NCBI GenBank assembly: GCA_040216765.1
Contig: JAVJON010000007.1
Span: forward strand, 124,001 to 188,000
Direction of reading: 5' to 3'
DNA length: 64,000 nucleotides
Source of the DNA: Marinibaculum sp040216765
GTDB taxonomy: Bacteria; Pseudomonadota; Alphaproteobacteria; Ferrovibrionales; Ferrovibrionaceae
Of this stretch, positions 42,679 to 51,277 are shown one piece after another. Within the stretch, counting starts at the first letter, position 1. The number at the start of each line of letters is the position of its first letter. The notes under the pieces are model-generated. The model saw only the letters and a program-made list of their open reading frames with translations, made no database searches and was not told the DNA's origin. The translations under genes were made by a program, and so were the position numbers.

Positions 42679-43122
42679 CTACTTGGATGCCCCGGCGGCG
42701 GGCCGGTTGCGGCCGCGCTTGCCGAGACCGATCTTCTTCGCGAACTTGGAACGCTGGGCCGCATAGTTCGGCGCCACCATCGGATAGTCCGGCGGCAGGT
42801 TCCATTTGGCCCTGTATTCCTCCGGCGTCATGCCGTAGGTCGTGCGAAGATAGCGTTTCAGCATCTTCAGCTTCTTGCCGTCTTCAAGACAGACAATATG
42901 GTCGGGTTGCACGGATTTCTTGACCGGCACGGCAGGCTTCTGCTGCTGCGCCTGCACTTCCTCCGGGTTGCCGATCGTCTCCAGGGCCGAATGCACGGAC
43001 TTGATCAGCTCCGGTATGCCGCCCGACGCTATGGAGTTGTTGCCCACATAGGCGGACACGATCTTTGACGTCAGCTCCAATAGCTTTCCGTCGACGCCTT
43101 GCTCGGAATCGTTCTCCGTCAT
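42679..43122 (-). CDS. mucR: MucR/Ros family transcriptional regulator with degenerate zinc finger
   Basis: 147 residues. The N-terminal 70 residues mediate oligomerisation in this family; the DNA-binding part reads CLEDGKKLKMLKRYL, then TTYGMTPEEYRAKWNLPPDYPMVAPNY and a basic tail KFAKKIGLGKRGRN. Compared with Ros (Cys-x2-Cys...His...His), only the first cysteine is kept; the second Cys is Asp and the histidines are Tyr, Thr and Tyr, so zinc binding is doubtful. Zinc-free Ros/MucR homologues are known. MucR proteins are H-NS-like silencers binding AT-rich DNA and repressing their own gene, and the unusually AT-rich 43123-43440 region upstream fits that. Start ATG 43122. Confidence 0.92.
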   Translation of the reverse strand: MTENDSEQGVDGKLLELTSKIVSAYVGNNSIASGGIPELIKSVHSALETIGNPEEVQAQQQKPAVPVKKSVQPDHIVCLEDGKKLKMLKRYLRTTYGMTPEEYRAKWNLPPDYPMVAPNYAAQRSKFAKKIGLGKRGRNRPAAGASK

Positions 43123-43487
43123 CTCGTATCTTTATCCCACCTTAACGTTCGACCAAGTTCGACAGCGCCGCGTCCCATCCTTCGCCACAAGCCCGTTGTA
43201 ATTCGGAATTGACATCGAATGGATAGTTTCGCGGCCTGCTTCTGTCAATTAATGGTTAAGGGTTTTTGACAGCAAATCGTCCAAAATTCGCGCCTTAACC
43301 AATCTAGTCGGTCACGGACCAACCTGTGGTGAATTTTAATCGCAATTGGTCCAATTTTTATCCTGAATCGCCGTGGCGACTCGTCTTGCCACGGGACGCG
43401 TGCTAGGACCCCTTCGACCGAATTGGATCGACCCCCGCAACCTGGTTGTTTCGTTCCGACACCGCCCTAGCCGAGGATGCAAGTGCT
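43123..43487. other. AT-rich divergent regulatory region, mucR/rpiB
   Basis: 365 bases without a gene, visibly more AT-rich than any other stretch in the window (for example around 43230-43370). It contains a 9-bp inverted repeat TGGTTAAGG (43253-43261)/CCTTAACCA (43293-43301) with 31 bases between arms, and the palindrome AATTGGTCCAATT (43344-43356). These are plausible targets for MucR or another regulator of the two divergent genes. Confidence 0.6.
43220..43248 (-). promoter_or_regulatory. Candidate mucR promoter
   Basis: On the minus strand TTGACA (43248-43243) is a perfect -35 box; 17 bases later TATCCA (43225-43220) is a weak -10. The start codon is about 100 bases downstream. The -35 box lies next to one arm of the inverted repeat at 43253-43301. 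Confidence 0.45.
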
Positions 43488-43982
43488 ATGCCCGCAAATA
43501 GCCGCACCGTTCAGCGCATAGTCGTGGCAAGTGATCATGCCGGATTGCCCTTGAAGGACGTTTTGAAGGCAGATCTGCAAGCTGCAGGATACATTGTCCG
43601 GGATCTCGGCACCCATGACGATAGCTCGGTAGACTATCCCGATTTTGGCATGGCTGCGGGGCAGGCCGTTGCGGCGGGTCAGGCCGATGCGGGAGTCATC
43701 GTCTGCGGTACCGGTATCGGCATCTCGATCGCTGCCAACCGCATCGCCGGGGTCCGCGCCGCGGTGCTGCACGACAGCTTGACCGCGAGGCTGGCGCGGG
43801 AACATAACGACGCCAATGTCGCCGCGTTCGGCGCACGGGTGTTGGGCGTCGAGACGGCCAGGGATGCCCTGAAAACCTTTCTCGAGACGGCGTTCGAGGG
43901 CGGCCGGCACGCCCGGCGCGTGGCAAAGCTGGACCAGGTCGCGGCCGGTGCCGCGGCCCGGGCGGACGAACAGGTCGGTTGA
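43488..43982 (+). CDS. rpiB: Ribose-5-phosphate isomerase B
   Basis: 164 residues; interconverts ribose 5-phosphate and ribulose 5-phosphate. VASDHAGLPLKD contains the phosphate-binding and ring-opening residues, VDYPDFG follows, and VCGTGIGISIAANRI holds the catalytic cysteine. REHNDANVAAFGARVLG is also typical of RpiB/LacAB proteins. ATG 43488 is preferred over an upstream TTG at 43446. It lies 120 bases before glyA on the same strand, a common alphaproteobacterial pairing. Confidence 0.95.
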   Translation: MPANSRTVQRIVVASDHAGLPLKDVLKADLQAAGYIVRDLGTHDDSSVDYPDFGMAAGQAVAAGQADAGVIVCGTGIGISIAANRIAGVRAAVLHDSLTARLAREHNDANVAAFGARVLGVETARDALKTFLETAFEGGRHARRVAKLDQVAAGAAARADEQVG

Positions 43983-44102
43983 CACGGGCGCGCCAGGAAG
44001 ACGGGCGGCCGGCGGTTGCGGTCCGGCAGGTCCGGACGCTACGAAAGCCCCCGGCGGCCCCGAAGGCGGCAGCCCCCGAAGACTGAGACGAAAGGTGGAA
44101 GC

Positions 44103-45404
44103 ATGAGCAACGCGGCAGGACTTGCGGCGTCGGCGGAAGGGTTTTTCCGCGACAGCCTGGCGGAGGTCGATCCCGAGCTGTGGCGCGGGATGGAAGGCGA
44201 ACTGCACCGCCAGCAGGACCAGATCGAACTCATCGCGTCGGAGAACATCGTCAGCCGCGCCGTGCTGCAGGCGCAGGGGTCGGTGCTGACGAACAAGTAT
44301 GCCGAGGGCTATCCGGGGCGCCGCTACTATGGCGGCTGCGAATTCGTCGATGTCGCCGAGCAACTGGCGATCGACCGGGCGAAGCGGCTGTTCGGCTGCG
44401 CCTTCGTCAATGTCCAGCCGCATTCCGGCGCGCAGGCCAACCAGGGCGTCTTCATGGCCCTGCTGAAGCCGGGCGATACGATCCTGGGCATGTCGCTGGA
44501 TGCCGGAGGGCACCTGACCCACGGCGCGGCGCCGAACCAGTCGGGCAAATGGTTCAACGCCATCCAGTATGGCGTGCGGGAATCCGACGGCCGGATCGAC
44601 ATGGAGCAGGTGGCCGCGCTGGCGCGGGACAACCGGCCGAAGCTGATCATTGCCGGCGGCTCCGCCTATTCGCGGGTCATCGATTTCGCCGGCTTCCGGC
44701 AGATCGCGGAGTCCGTGGGCGCGCTCCTGATGGTGGACATGGCCCATTATGCCGGGCTGATCGCTGCCGGCGTCTATCCGAGCCCCTTTCCCCATGCGCA
44801 TGTCGCTACGACGACTACCCACAAGACCCTGCGCGGTCCCCGCGGCGGGATGATCCTGAGCGACGACCTTGACCTGGGAAAGAAGATCAATTCGGCGATC
44901 TTCCCGGGCCTGCAGGGCGGGCCGCTGATGCATGTGATCGCCGCCAAGGCCGTGGCCTTCGGCGAGGCGTTGCGGCCGGAATTCAAGACCTACGCCACGG
45001 CGGTGGTGGAGAATGCGCGCGTGCTGGCCGCGACCCTGGTGGAGCGTGGCCTGAAGATCGTGTCCGATGGCACCGACAGCCACATGCTCCTGGTCGACCT
45101 GCGGCCGAAATCCCTGACCGGCAAGGTGGCGGAGGCGGCTTTGGAGCGGGCCGGCTTCACCTGCAACAAGAATGGCATTCCCGGCGATCCGGAGAAGCCG
45201 ACGATCACCTCCGGTGTCCGCCTGGGCACGCCGGCGGGTACCACCCGCGGCTTCGGCCCGGCCGAGTTCCGCCGCGTGGGAGAGCTGATCTCGGATGTGC
45301 TGGATGCGGTGTCGCAGTCGCCCGACGGTGCGGCGGGCGTCGAATCGCGGGTGCGCGAAGAGGTGCGCAGCCTGTGCCAGCGGTTCCCGATCTATCCCGG
45401 CTGA
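44103..45404 (+). CDS. glyA: Serine hydroxymethyltransferase
   Basis: 433 residues, PLP enzyme interconverting serine and glycine with tetrahydrofolate. Signatures: ELIASENIVSRAVLQAQGS, TNKYAEGYPGRRYYGGCE, NVQPHSGAQANQ, MVDMAHYAGLIAAG and the PLP lysine in TTTTHKTLRGPRGG. The C-terminal PTITSGVRLGTPAGTTRGF is conserved. ATG 44103 has AAAGGTGG upstream. A 7-bp hairpin follows the stop. Adjacent rpiB and nrdR complete a nucleotide and one-carbon neighbourhood. Confidence 0.97.
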   Translation: MSNAAGLAASAEGFFRDSLAEVDPELWRGMEGELHRQQDQIELIASENIVSRAVLQAQGSVLTNKYAEGYPGRRYYGGCEFVDVAEQLAIDRAKRLFGCAFVNVQPHSGAQANQGVFMALLKPGDTILGMSLDAGGHLTHGAAPNQSGKWFNAIQYGVRESDGRIDMEQVAALARDNRPKLIIAGGSAYSRVIDFAGFRQIAESVGALLMVDMAHYAGLIAAGVYPSPFPHAHVATTTTHKTLRGPRGGMILSDDLDLGKKINSAIFPGLQGGPLMHVIAAKAVAFGEALRPEFKTYATAVVENARVLAATLVERGLKIVSDGTDSHMLLVDLRPKSLTGKVAEAALERAGFTCNKNGIPGDPEKPTITSGVRLGTPAGTTRGFGPAEFRRVGELISDVLDAVSQSPDGAAGVESRVREEVRSLCQRFPIYPG

Positions 45405-45407
45405 GGC

Positions 45408-45425
45408 GGTGGCGGGGGCGCCACC
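45408..45425 (+). terminator. Short hairpin after glyA
   Basis: GGTGGCG (45408-45414) pairs with CGCCACC (45419-45425) around a GGGG loop, four bases beyond the stop. There is no T-run, so it is a weak terminator candidate before nrdR. Confidence 0.35.
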
Positions 45426-45601
45426 CGCAACTGTGCCCCTAACGCCATAGATCCGGTATATCTTGCGGGCGGCGCCACAATCGCTTGCTGTGGGGCCCGG
45501 GACCGCTATGATTCGGGCCGCGAGACGAGTCAGCGGCCCCGGCGGGCGGGTGTCGCCGGACCCGCGCGTTGTTCCGACCGGGTGCGAGGAGAGGGGCGTC
45601 C

Positions 45602-46069
45602 ATGCGGTGTCCGTTCTGCGGCCATGACGATACGCAGGTAAAGGACTCCCGGCCGACGGAGGACAATACCGCGATCCGCCGCCGCCGCTATTGCCCGAAT
45701 TGCGGCGCCCGCTTCACCACCTTCGAGCGCGTCCAGCTGCGCGAGCTGACCGTCATCAAGAAGAACGGCCAGCGCACACCGTTCGATCGCGACAAGCTGG
45801 CGCGATCGATGGAGATCGCGGTGCGCAAGCGCCCTGTCGATCCCGAGCGGCTGGAGAAGGCAATCAACTCCATCGTCCGCCGGCTGGAAAGCATGGGCGA
45901 GCAGGAGGTGAATTCCGACAGCATCGGCGAACTGGTCATGGAGAGCCTCGCGGCGATCGACCAGGTGGCCTATGTGCGGTTTGCGTCTGTCTATAAAAAC
46001 TTCAGGGAAGCCAAAGACTTCGAGACGTTCCTTGGCACCTTGAATGAAGATTCGACGTCCGGCAGATAG
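45602..46069 (+). CDS. nrdR: Transcriptional repressor NrdR
   Basis: 155 residues. A zinc ribbon MRCPFCGHDDTQVKDSR with the second pair in YCPNCGARFTTFER, then an ATP-cone (about 49-139) with VIKKNGQRTPFDRDKL. NrdR senses ATP/dATP and represses ribonucleotide reductase genes through NrdR boxes. ATG 45602 starts the universally conserved MRCPFC. It is followed by ribD 24 bases later, an order widespread in proteobacteria. Confidence 0.97.
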   Translation: MRCPFCGHDDTQVKDSRPTEDNTAIRRRRYCPNCGARFTTFERVQLRELTVIKKNGQRTPFDRDKLARSMEIAVRKRPVDPERLEKAINSIVRRLESMGEQEVNSDSIGELVMESLAAIDQVAYVRFASVYKNFREAKDFETFLGTLNEDSTSGR

Positions 46070-46093
46070 GCCGGGCGCGCCGACCCGGCGGCC

Positions 46094-47257
46094 ATGAGCG
46101 GCGCCGCGCCGGCTGCCGCTGCCGGCGCGGCCGACCTTCCGGAGCACGCGCGATGGATGCGTGCGGCCCTTGCCCTGGCTGTTCGCGGTGCCGGCCGCAC
46201 CTGGCCCAATCCGAATGTCGGTTGCCTGCTGGTCCGCGACGGCCGCGTGGTCGGGCGCGGCTGGACCCAGCCGGGCGGGCGGCCGCATGCCGAGGCCATG
46301 GCCCTGGCCCAGGCCGGCGCGGCGGCGCGCGGCGCCACCGCCTATGTCACCCTTGAGCCCTGCGCCCATCATGGCCGCACCCCGCCCTGCGCCGATGCGC
46401 TGGCAGCCGCCGGCATCGCGACCTGCGTGATTGCCCTGGACGACCCGGACCCGCGGGTCGACGGCCGGGGCAAGGCGATCCTGCGGCAGGCCGGCATCGC
46501 GGTCGTCGACAATGTCTGTGCCGACGACGCGGCCTGGACGGCGCGCGGCTTCCTGACCCGGGTGCGGCAGGGCCGCCCCTGGGTGACCTGCAAGCTGGCC
46601 ACCAGCCTGGATGGCCGCATCGCGGCGGCCGACGGCAGCAGCCAGTGGATCACGGGCCCGGCGGCCCGGGCGCATGGCCACCTGCTGCGGGCGGAGCATG
46701 ATGCGATCCTGGTGGGCGCGGGCACCCTGCGGGCCGACGATCCCCTGCTGACCTGCCGGCTGGCCGGGCTGGCGGACCGTTCGCCGCTGCGGGTGGTGAT
46801 GGCCTCGGGCAGGGAGCTGCCGCTGGCGGCCAGGCTTCTGGCCGGGCCGTCCCCGGACGGGCCGGCCGGGGATGGGCGGGCGCCGGCGGTCTGGCTTGCC
46901 CATGGCGACGACATGGCGCCGGAGCTGGCCGCCGAACTTGACCGCCGCGGGATCCGGCGCCTGGCGATCGGCGGCGCCGGCCGGCCGGATCCCGCCGCGG
47001 TGCTGCAGGCCCTGGCGGCGGCCGGCGTGACCAGCCTGCTGCTGGAAGGCGGCGCCACCCTCGCCACCGCGTTCCTCGCCGCCGGCCTGGTGGACGGCCT
47101 TGCCTGGTATCGCGCAGGGCGGGTGCTGGGCGGTGCGGGGCTGGCCGCGTTCGGGGCCGTTGCGCCGGTCGATCTGGGGCAGCCCCCCGGCTGGCGATTG
47201 CGGCATTCCGTGAGGCTTGGCGCCGACGTCCTGGAAACCTTCGTCGGCTCGGGATAA
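46094..47257 (+). CDS. ribD: Bifunctional riboflavin biosynthesis deaminase/reductase
   Basis: 387 residues. N-terminal deaminase (about 20-165) with zinc site HAEAMALAQAG and TLEPCAHHGRTPPCADAL; C-terminal reductase (about 170-385) with LATSLDGRIAAADGSSQWITG and LLLEGGATLATAFL. It converts the pyrimidine intermediate made from GTP into the ribitylamino precursor for RibH. ATG 46094. Head of the rib operon ribD-ribE-ribBX-ribH-nusB-thiL. Confidence 0.96.
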   Translation: MSGAAPAAAAGAADLPEHARWMRAALALAVRGAGRTWPNPNVGCLLVRDGRVVGRGWTQPGGRPHAEAMALAQAGAAARGATAYVTLEPCAHHGRTPPCADALAAAGIATCVIALDDPDPRVDGRGKAILRQAGIAVVDNVCADDAAWTARGFLTRVRQGRPWVTCKLATSLDGRIAAADGSSQWITGPAARAHGHLLRAEHDAILVGAGTLRADDPLLTCRLAGLADRSPLRVVMASGRELPLAARLLAGPSPDGPAGDGRAPAVWLAHGDDMAPELAAELDRRGIRRLAIGGAGRPDPAAVLQALAAAGVTSLLLEGGATLATAFLAAGLVDGLAWYRAGRVLGGAGLAAFGAVAPVDLGQPPGWRLRHSVRLGADVLETFVGSG

Positions 47258-47268
47258 GAGATGCGGTC

Positions 47269-47913
47269 ATGTTCACCGGAATCATCACCGACGTGGGCCG
47301 GGTTCGCGCCATCGAACGGCGCGGCGACACCCGGGCCGTCATAGAAACCGCCTTCGATACCGAGAGTATCGAGATCGGCGCCTCCATCGCCTGTTCCGGC
47401 CCCTGCCTGACCGTCGTCGACAAGGGGCCGGACTGGTTCGCCGTCGATGTCTCGGCCGAAACCATGGCCTGCACGGCGCTGGACGCCTGGCAGGTGGGCG
47501 CGCGCGTCAACCTGGAGCGCTCCCTGCGGGTGGGCGACGAACTGGGCGGCCATATCGTCACCGGGCATGTGGATGCGGTGGGCGAGATCGTTGCGATGCA
47601 GCCGGAAGGGGATTCGGTCCGGCTGAGCATCCGGATGCCCGCCACGATGGCCCCGTTCGTGGCCCCGAAAGGCGCGATCGCGCTGGATGGGATTTCCCTG
47701 ACCGTCAACGAGGTCGGCCCGGCCGAGCCGGGCGGGCCGGTCTTCGGGGTCAACATCATTCCGCACACCCAGGCCAGGACCACCCTGGGCCAGGCGGCCA
47801 TCGGCAGCCGGGTCAACCTGGAGATCGACATCCTGGCCCGCTATATCTCCCGTCTCGCGGCGCCGCATCTCGGGTCGGTCGGGGCGGCGACGGCCGGAGG
47901 GCAGGAACAGTAA
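47269..47913 (+). CDS. ribE: Riboflavin synthase alpha chain
   Basis: 214 residues formed by two similar barrels, each ending in an ISLTVNEVG- or CLTVVDKG-like stretch; begins with the invariant MFTGIITDVG. It dismutates two lumazines to riboflavin and the pyrimidine substrate of RibH. Stop codon TAA shares one base with the next start (TAATG), so ribBX is translationally coupled. The last 15 residues (SVGAATAGGQEQ region) are a weakly conserved extension. Confidence 0.96.
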   Translation: MFTGIITDVGRVRAIERRGDTRAVIETAFDTESIEIGASIACSGPCLTVVDKGPDWFAVDVSAETMACTALDAWQVGARVNLERSLRVGDELGGHIVTGHVDAVGEIVAMQPEGDSVRLSIRMPATMAPFVAPKGAIALDGISLTVNEVGPAEPGGPVFGVNIIPHTQARTTLGQAAIGSRVNLEIDILARYISRLAAPHLGSVGAATAGGQEQ

Positions 47914-49052
47914 TGACCGGAACGGTGGAACGCGCAGTGGCGTCGGGCGAGCTGGCCAGCATCCCGGAGGTGCTGGACGAGGTCCGCGCCGGGCGCATGG
48001 TGGTCCTGGTGGACGACGAGGACCGGGAGAACGAGGGCGACCTCGTGATCCCGGCAGAGAAATGCACGCCGGAAGTGATCAACTTCATGGCCAAGCATGG
48101 CCGCGGGCTGATCTGCCTTGCCCTGACCCACGACCGGATCGAGCAGCTCGGCCTGCCGCTGATGTCGAAGGACAATGCGTCGCGCCACCAGACGGCGTTC
48201 ACCGTGTCGATCGAGGCGCGCGAAGGTGTCACGACCGGGATCTCCGCGGCGGACCGGGCGCATACCGTATCGGTGGCGATCAACCACAACCGCGGGTCCC
48301 AGGACATCGCCTCGCCGGGCCATGTCTTTCCGCTGATGGCGCGCGACGGCGGCACCCTGGTGCGGGCGGGACATACCGAGGCGGCCGTCGACATCGCCCG
48401 CCTCGCCGGCATGAACCCGTCGGGCGTGATCTGCGAGATCATGAACGACGATGGCACCATGGCGCGCCTGCCGGACCTTCTGGGTTTCGCCAGGGAGCAT
48501 GGCCTGAAGGTCGCGACGATCGCGGACCTGATCGCCTATCGGCGGCGCACCGAGAAGCTGATCAGCAACATCGCGGAATGCGACTTCCATTCGCGCTGGG
48601 GCGGCGATTTCCGGATGCTCGTCTATGCCAACAAGGTGGAGTATGCCGAGCATATCGCCCTGGTGAAGGGCGAGATCCGGCCCGACCGGCCGGTCCTGGT
48701 GCGCATGCATGCCACCAACATCCTGGGCGATATCCTGGGGGCCGACGGTCATCGCACCGGGGTCCTGTCCGGCGCGATGCGGATGATCGGCGAAGCCGGT
48801 GCCGGGGTCATAGTGATCATCCGGGAGCCGCGGGCCACCGCGCTCTCGGATTTCGTCCGCCGCCAGCAGGACGACGCGCCGCATGCGCCGGAACAGTTGC
48901 GCGACTACGGCATCGGTGCGCAGATCCTGCTGGACCTTGGTGTCCGGTCGATGATCCTGCTGTCCAACACGCCACGGCAGATCGTCGGCCTGGAGGGCTA
49001 TGGCATGGAGGTTGTCGAGACGCGGCCGGTGCCGGCCGCCTATCGCGTCTGA
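47913..49052 (+). CDS. ribBX: 3,4-dihydroxy-2-butanone 4-phosphate synthase with inactive GTP cyclohydrolase II-like domain
   Basis: 379 residues. The RibB half (about 15-210) has the metal and substrate motif VDDEDRENEGDLV, HNRGSQDIASPGHVFPL and AGHTEAAVDI, so it should make the four-carbon unit for RibH from ribulose 5-phosphate. The C-terminal half aligns with RibA but the zinc-binding cysteines are gone: where active enzymes have HSEC...CDC, this protein reads HATNILGDILGADGHR. It matches the RibBX variant reported as common in Proteobacteria, so GTP cyclohydrolase II must come from another locus. Coupled to ribE by a one-base overlap; ribH follows after 130 bases. Confidence 0.9.
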   Translation: MTGTVERAVASGELASIPEVLDEVRAGRMVVLVDDEDRENEGDLVIPAEKCTPEVINFMAKHGRGLICLALTHDRIEQLGLPLMSKDNASRHQTAFTVSIEAREGVTTGISAADRAHTVSVAINHNRGSQDIASPGHVFPLMARDGGTLVRAGHTEAAVDIARLAGMNPSGVICEIMNDDGTMARLPDLLGFAREHGLKVATIADLIAYRRRTEKLISNIAECDFHSRWGGDFRMLVYANKVEYAEHIALVKGEIRPDRPVLVRMHATNILGDILGADGHRTGVLSGAMRMIGEAGAGVIVIIREPRATALSDFVRRQQDDAPHAPEQLRDYGIGAQILLDLGVRSMILLSNTPRQIVGLEGYGMEVVETRPVPAAYRV

Positions 49053-49182
49053 AGCCATTGCGCCCGGGGGCGGGCGGTCCTTTCGTCTCCATCCGACCGC
49101 ATGACCGGGCAACCGCACCGCACGACCGGCGTATCGCCACAACCGGCGCATTCACGAATTCCGCGAGGGGAAACAGCAGGCC

Positions 49183-49647
49183 ATGGCGCAGGATCCACCG
49201 CATCTCCTGATCGTGGAGGCGCGCTTCTACGACGACCTGTCGGACCATCTGGCGCAGGGCACGATCCGCGCGATCGAGGCTGCCGGTGGCAGCTACGACC
49301 GGATCAGCGTGCCCGGTGCACTGGAGATTCCGTCCGCGATCGCGATCGCCATCCGGGCCCCGTCGGACAACCACCGGGCGCGCCGCTACGACGGCTTCGT
49401 CGCCCTGGGCTGCGTGATCCGCGGCGAGACCTATCATTTCGAGATCGTGGCCAGCGAGAGCGCCCGCGCGCTGCAGGCGATCGGCGTCGCCACTGGCGCC
49501 GCGATCGGCAACGGCATCCTGACGGTGGAGACCTACGAGCAGGCCCTGGTCCGCGCGCGGCCGGACGAGAAGGACAAGGGCGGCGATGCCGCGCGGGCGG
49601 CGCTGTCGCTGATCGCCTGGCGGCGGCAGCTTGGCCTGACGCCGTGA
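49183..49647 (+). CDS. ribH: 6,7-dimethyl-8-ribityllumazine synthase
   Basis: 154 residues; condenses the RibD and RibB products. Motifs: VEARFYDDLSDHL, VPGALEIPSAI, LGCVIRGETYHFEIVASES (with the catalytic histidine) and IGNGILTVETYEQAL. ATG 49183 follows GAGGGGAAACAGC. TGA overlaps the nusB GTG (GTGA). The C-terminus has an Asp/Lys-rich insert around ARPDEKDKGGD. Confidence 0.96.
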   Translation: MAQDPPHLLIVEARFYDDLSDHLAQGTIRAIEAAGGSYDRISVPGALEIPSAIAIAIRAPSDNHRARRYDGFVALGCVIRGETYHFEIVASESARALQAIGVATGAAIGNGILTVETYEQALVRARPDEKDKGGDAARAALSLIAWRRQLGLTP

Positions 49648-50249
49648 CAGCCGGATCCGGCAAGGGCAGGGCGACGGCCGCGAACGGGCCTGCCCCGGCC
49701 CAGCAACGGCAGCGCCGCCCGGGCGCGCGCACCTTCGCCCGCCTGGCGGCGGTCCAGGCGCTCTATCAGATCGAGCAGAACCGCAACCGGCCGGAACGGG
49801 TGATCGAGGAGTTCGAGCGTCACCGGCTCGCGCCACAGGCCGGGACCGGCGGCGAGGACACCGCCGAGGCGGCGGCACGCGAGGCCCGGCGGGCGGAGGC
49901 GGCCGCGGATTACGAGAGCGCCGCGTCGCCGGAGGATGCCCTTGCGGTGGAAGCCGACCGCGCCTGGTTCCGCGACCTGGTGACCGGGGTCTCGGCCCGC
50001 CAGGCGGAGATCGACGGCCATCTGAACGCGGCGCTGGCGGGGCGCCGCGACGTGATGCGGATGGAAGTCACCCTGCGCGCGATCCTGCGGGCAGGCGTCT
50101 ACGAACTGCTGGCGCGGATCGATACCCCGACGAAGGTGGTGATCGCGGAGTATGTCGCGCTGGCCTATGACTTCTTCAACAAGACCGAAGCGGACCTTGT
50201 GAACGCGATCCTCGACCGGATCGGCCGCGAGGTGCGTCACGGCGCCTGA
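49644..50249 (+). CDS. nusB: Transcription antitermination factor NusB
   Basis: 201 residues starting at GTG 49644, which overlaps the ribH stop. The helical NusB fold begins at RTFARLAAVQALYQIEQN and ends with VVIAEYVALAYDFFNKTEADLVNAILDRIG. It binds boxA RNA with NusE in rRNA antitermination. Compared with short NusB proteins it has a charged N-terminal extension of about 28 residues and an Ala/Glu-rich insert (about 70-110), both low-complexity. Linkage to ribH and thiL is widespread. Confidence 0.93.
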   Translation: MTAGSGKGRATAANGPAPAQQRQRRPGARTFARLAAVQALYQIEQNRNRPERVIEEFERHRLAPQAGTGGEDTAEAAAREARRAEAAADYESAASPEDALAVEADRAWFRDLVTGVSARQAEIDGHLNAALAGRRDVMRMEVTLRAILRAGVYELLARIDTPTKVVIAEYVALAYDFFNKTEADLVNAILDRIGREVRHGA

Positions 50250-50265
50250 TCTGCGGACGCATGTC

Positions 50266-51249
50266 GTGAACGAGTTCGATCGCATCGCCACCTATTTCGC
50301 GCCCCTGGCCCGGCACTCGGCGGCTGCGCTCGGGCTGGCCGACGATGCTGCCGTCTGGCAGCCGCCGGCGGGGCAGGATGTGGTGGCGACCACCGACACC
50401 ATGGTCTGCGGCGTGCATTTCCTGGCAAGCGACGGTGCCGCGGCGATCGCCGCGAAGCTGCTGCGGGTCAACCTGTCGGACCTGGCGGCGATGGGGGCCA
50501 GGCCGGCCGGTTTCCTGCTGAACACCGCGCTGACCGAGGCGGAGGACGATGCCTGGCTGGCCGCGTTCGCGGCCGGGCTGGAGGCGGATATCGACCGTTT
50601 CGGCATGCCGCTGCTGGGGGGCGACAGCGTGGCCACCCCCGGCGCGATGACCTTGACAGTGACTGCCCTGGGGACCGTTCCGCGGGGCCGGGCGCTGCGC
50701 CGGTGCGGCGCGGCTGTGGGCGACGATGTCTATGTTTCCGGCACCGTCGGGGATGCGGGGCTGGGGCTGGCGGTGAAGCTGGGCAGCCTGGCCGGCCTGC
50801 CGGACCGTCTGGCCGCGCCGTTGCTGGCGCGCCTGCACTGGCCGACCCCGCGCCTGGCATTGGGCGCGGCACTGGCGGATGGGCTCGCCAGTGCCTGCAT
50901 CGACGTGTCGGATGGTCTGTTGCAGGATCTCGGCCATGTTGCGCGGCAGTCGGATGTGGCGATCCGGATCGATGCGCCGGCGCTGCCGCTCTCGGAGGCG
51001 GCGGCGGAACTGGTGGCCGACCTGCCCGATCGCTTTCCCGGCCTGCTGGTCGCGGGCGACGACTACGAGCTTGCCTTCACGGCGCCACCGGCGGCACGGT
51101 CGGCGCTGGCTGCCCTGGCGCAGAGGCTGGAACTGCCGTTGAGCTGCATCGGCCGGGCGGAGTCCGGGCCGTCCGGAGATATCACCGTGCTGGACGCGGC
51201 TGGCACGCCGATGGAAATTGTCGGGCGCGGCTACCAGCACTTCACCTGA
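50266..51249 (+). CDS. thiL: Thiamine-monophosphate kinase
   Basis: 327 residues; phosphorylates thiamine monophosphate to the diphosphate cofactor. AIR-synthase-like fold with EFDRIATYFAPLA, LADDAAVWQPPAGQDVVATTDTMVCGVHF split as DDAAVW and TTDTMVCGVHF, NLSDLAAMGARPAG, LLGGDSVATPGAMTLTVTALG in part, ACIDVSDGLLQDL and AGDDYELAF. Start is GTG 50266, 16 bases after nusB. Substrate-binding aspartates are preserved. Confidence 0.94.
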   Translation: MNEFDRIATYFAPLARHSAAALGLADDAAVWQPPAGQDVVATTDTMVCGVHFLASDGAAAIAAKLLRVNLSDLAAMGARPAGFLLNTALTEAEDDAWLAAFAAGLEADIDRFGMPLLGGDSVATPGAMTLTVTALGTVPRGRALRRCGAAVGDDVYVSGTVGDAGLGLAVKLGSLAGLPDRLAAPLLARLHWPTPRLALGAALADGLASACIDVSDGLLQDLGHVARQSDVAIRIDAPALPLSEAAAELVADLPDRFPGLLVAGDDYELAFTAPPAARSALAALAQRLELPLSCIGRAESGPSGDITVLDAAGTPMEIVGRGYQHFT

Positions 51250-51277
51250 GCCGGGCCATGATCTTGAGGAGAACGCG

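Noticed and set aside
43983..44102. Possible glycine or other riboswitch before glyA
   Set aside because: The leader is structured and has GAAG-containing stretches, but the conserved glycine, THF or SAM aptamer cores could not be matched.
45470..45600. Small frame or leader before nrdR
   Set aside because: No ribosome site or conserved peptide; the conserved NrdR start MRCPFC begins at 45602.
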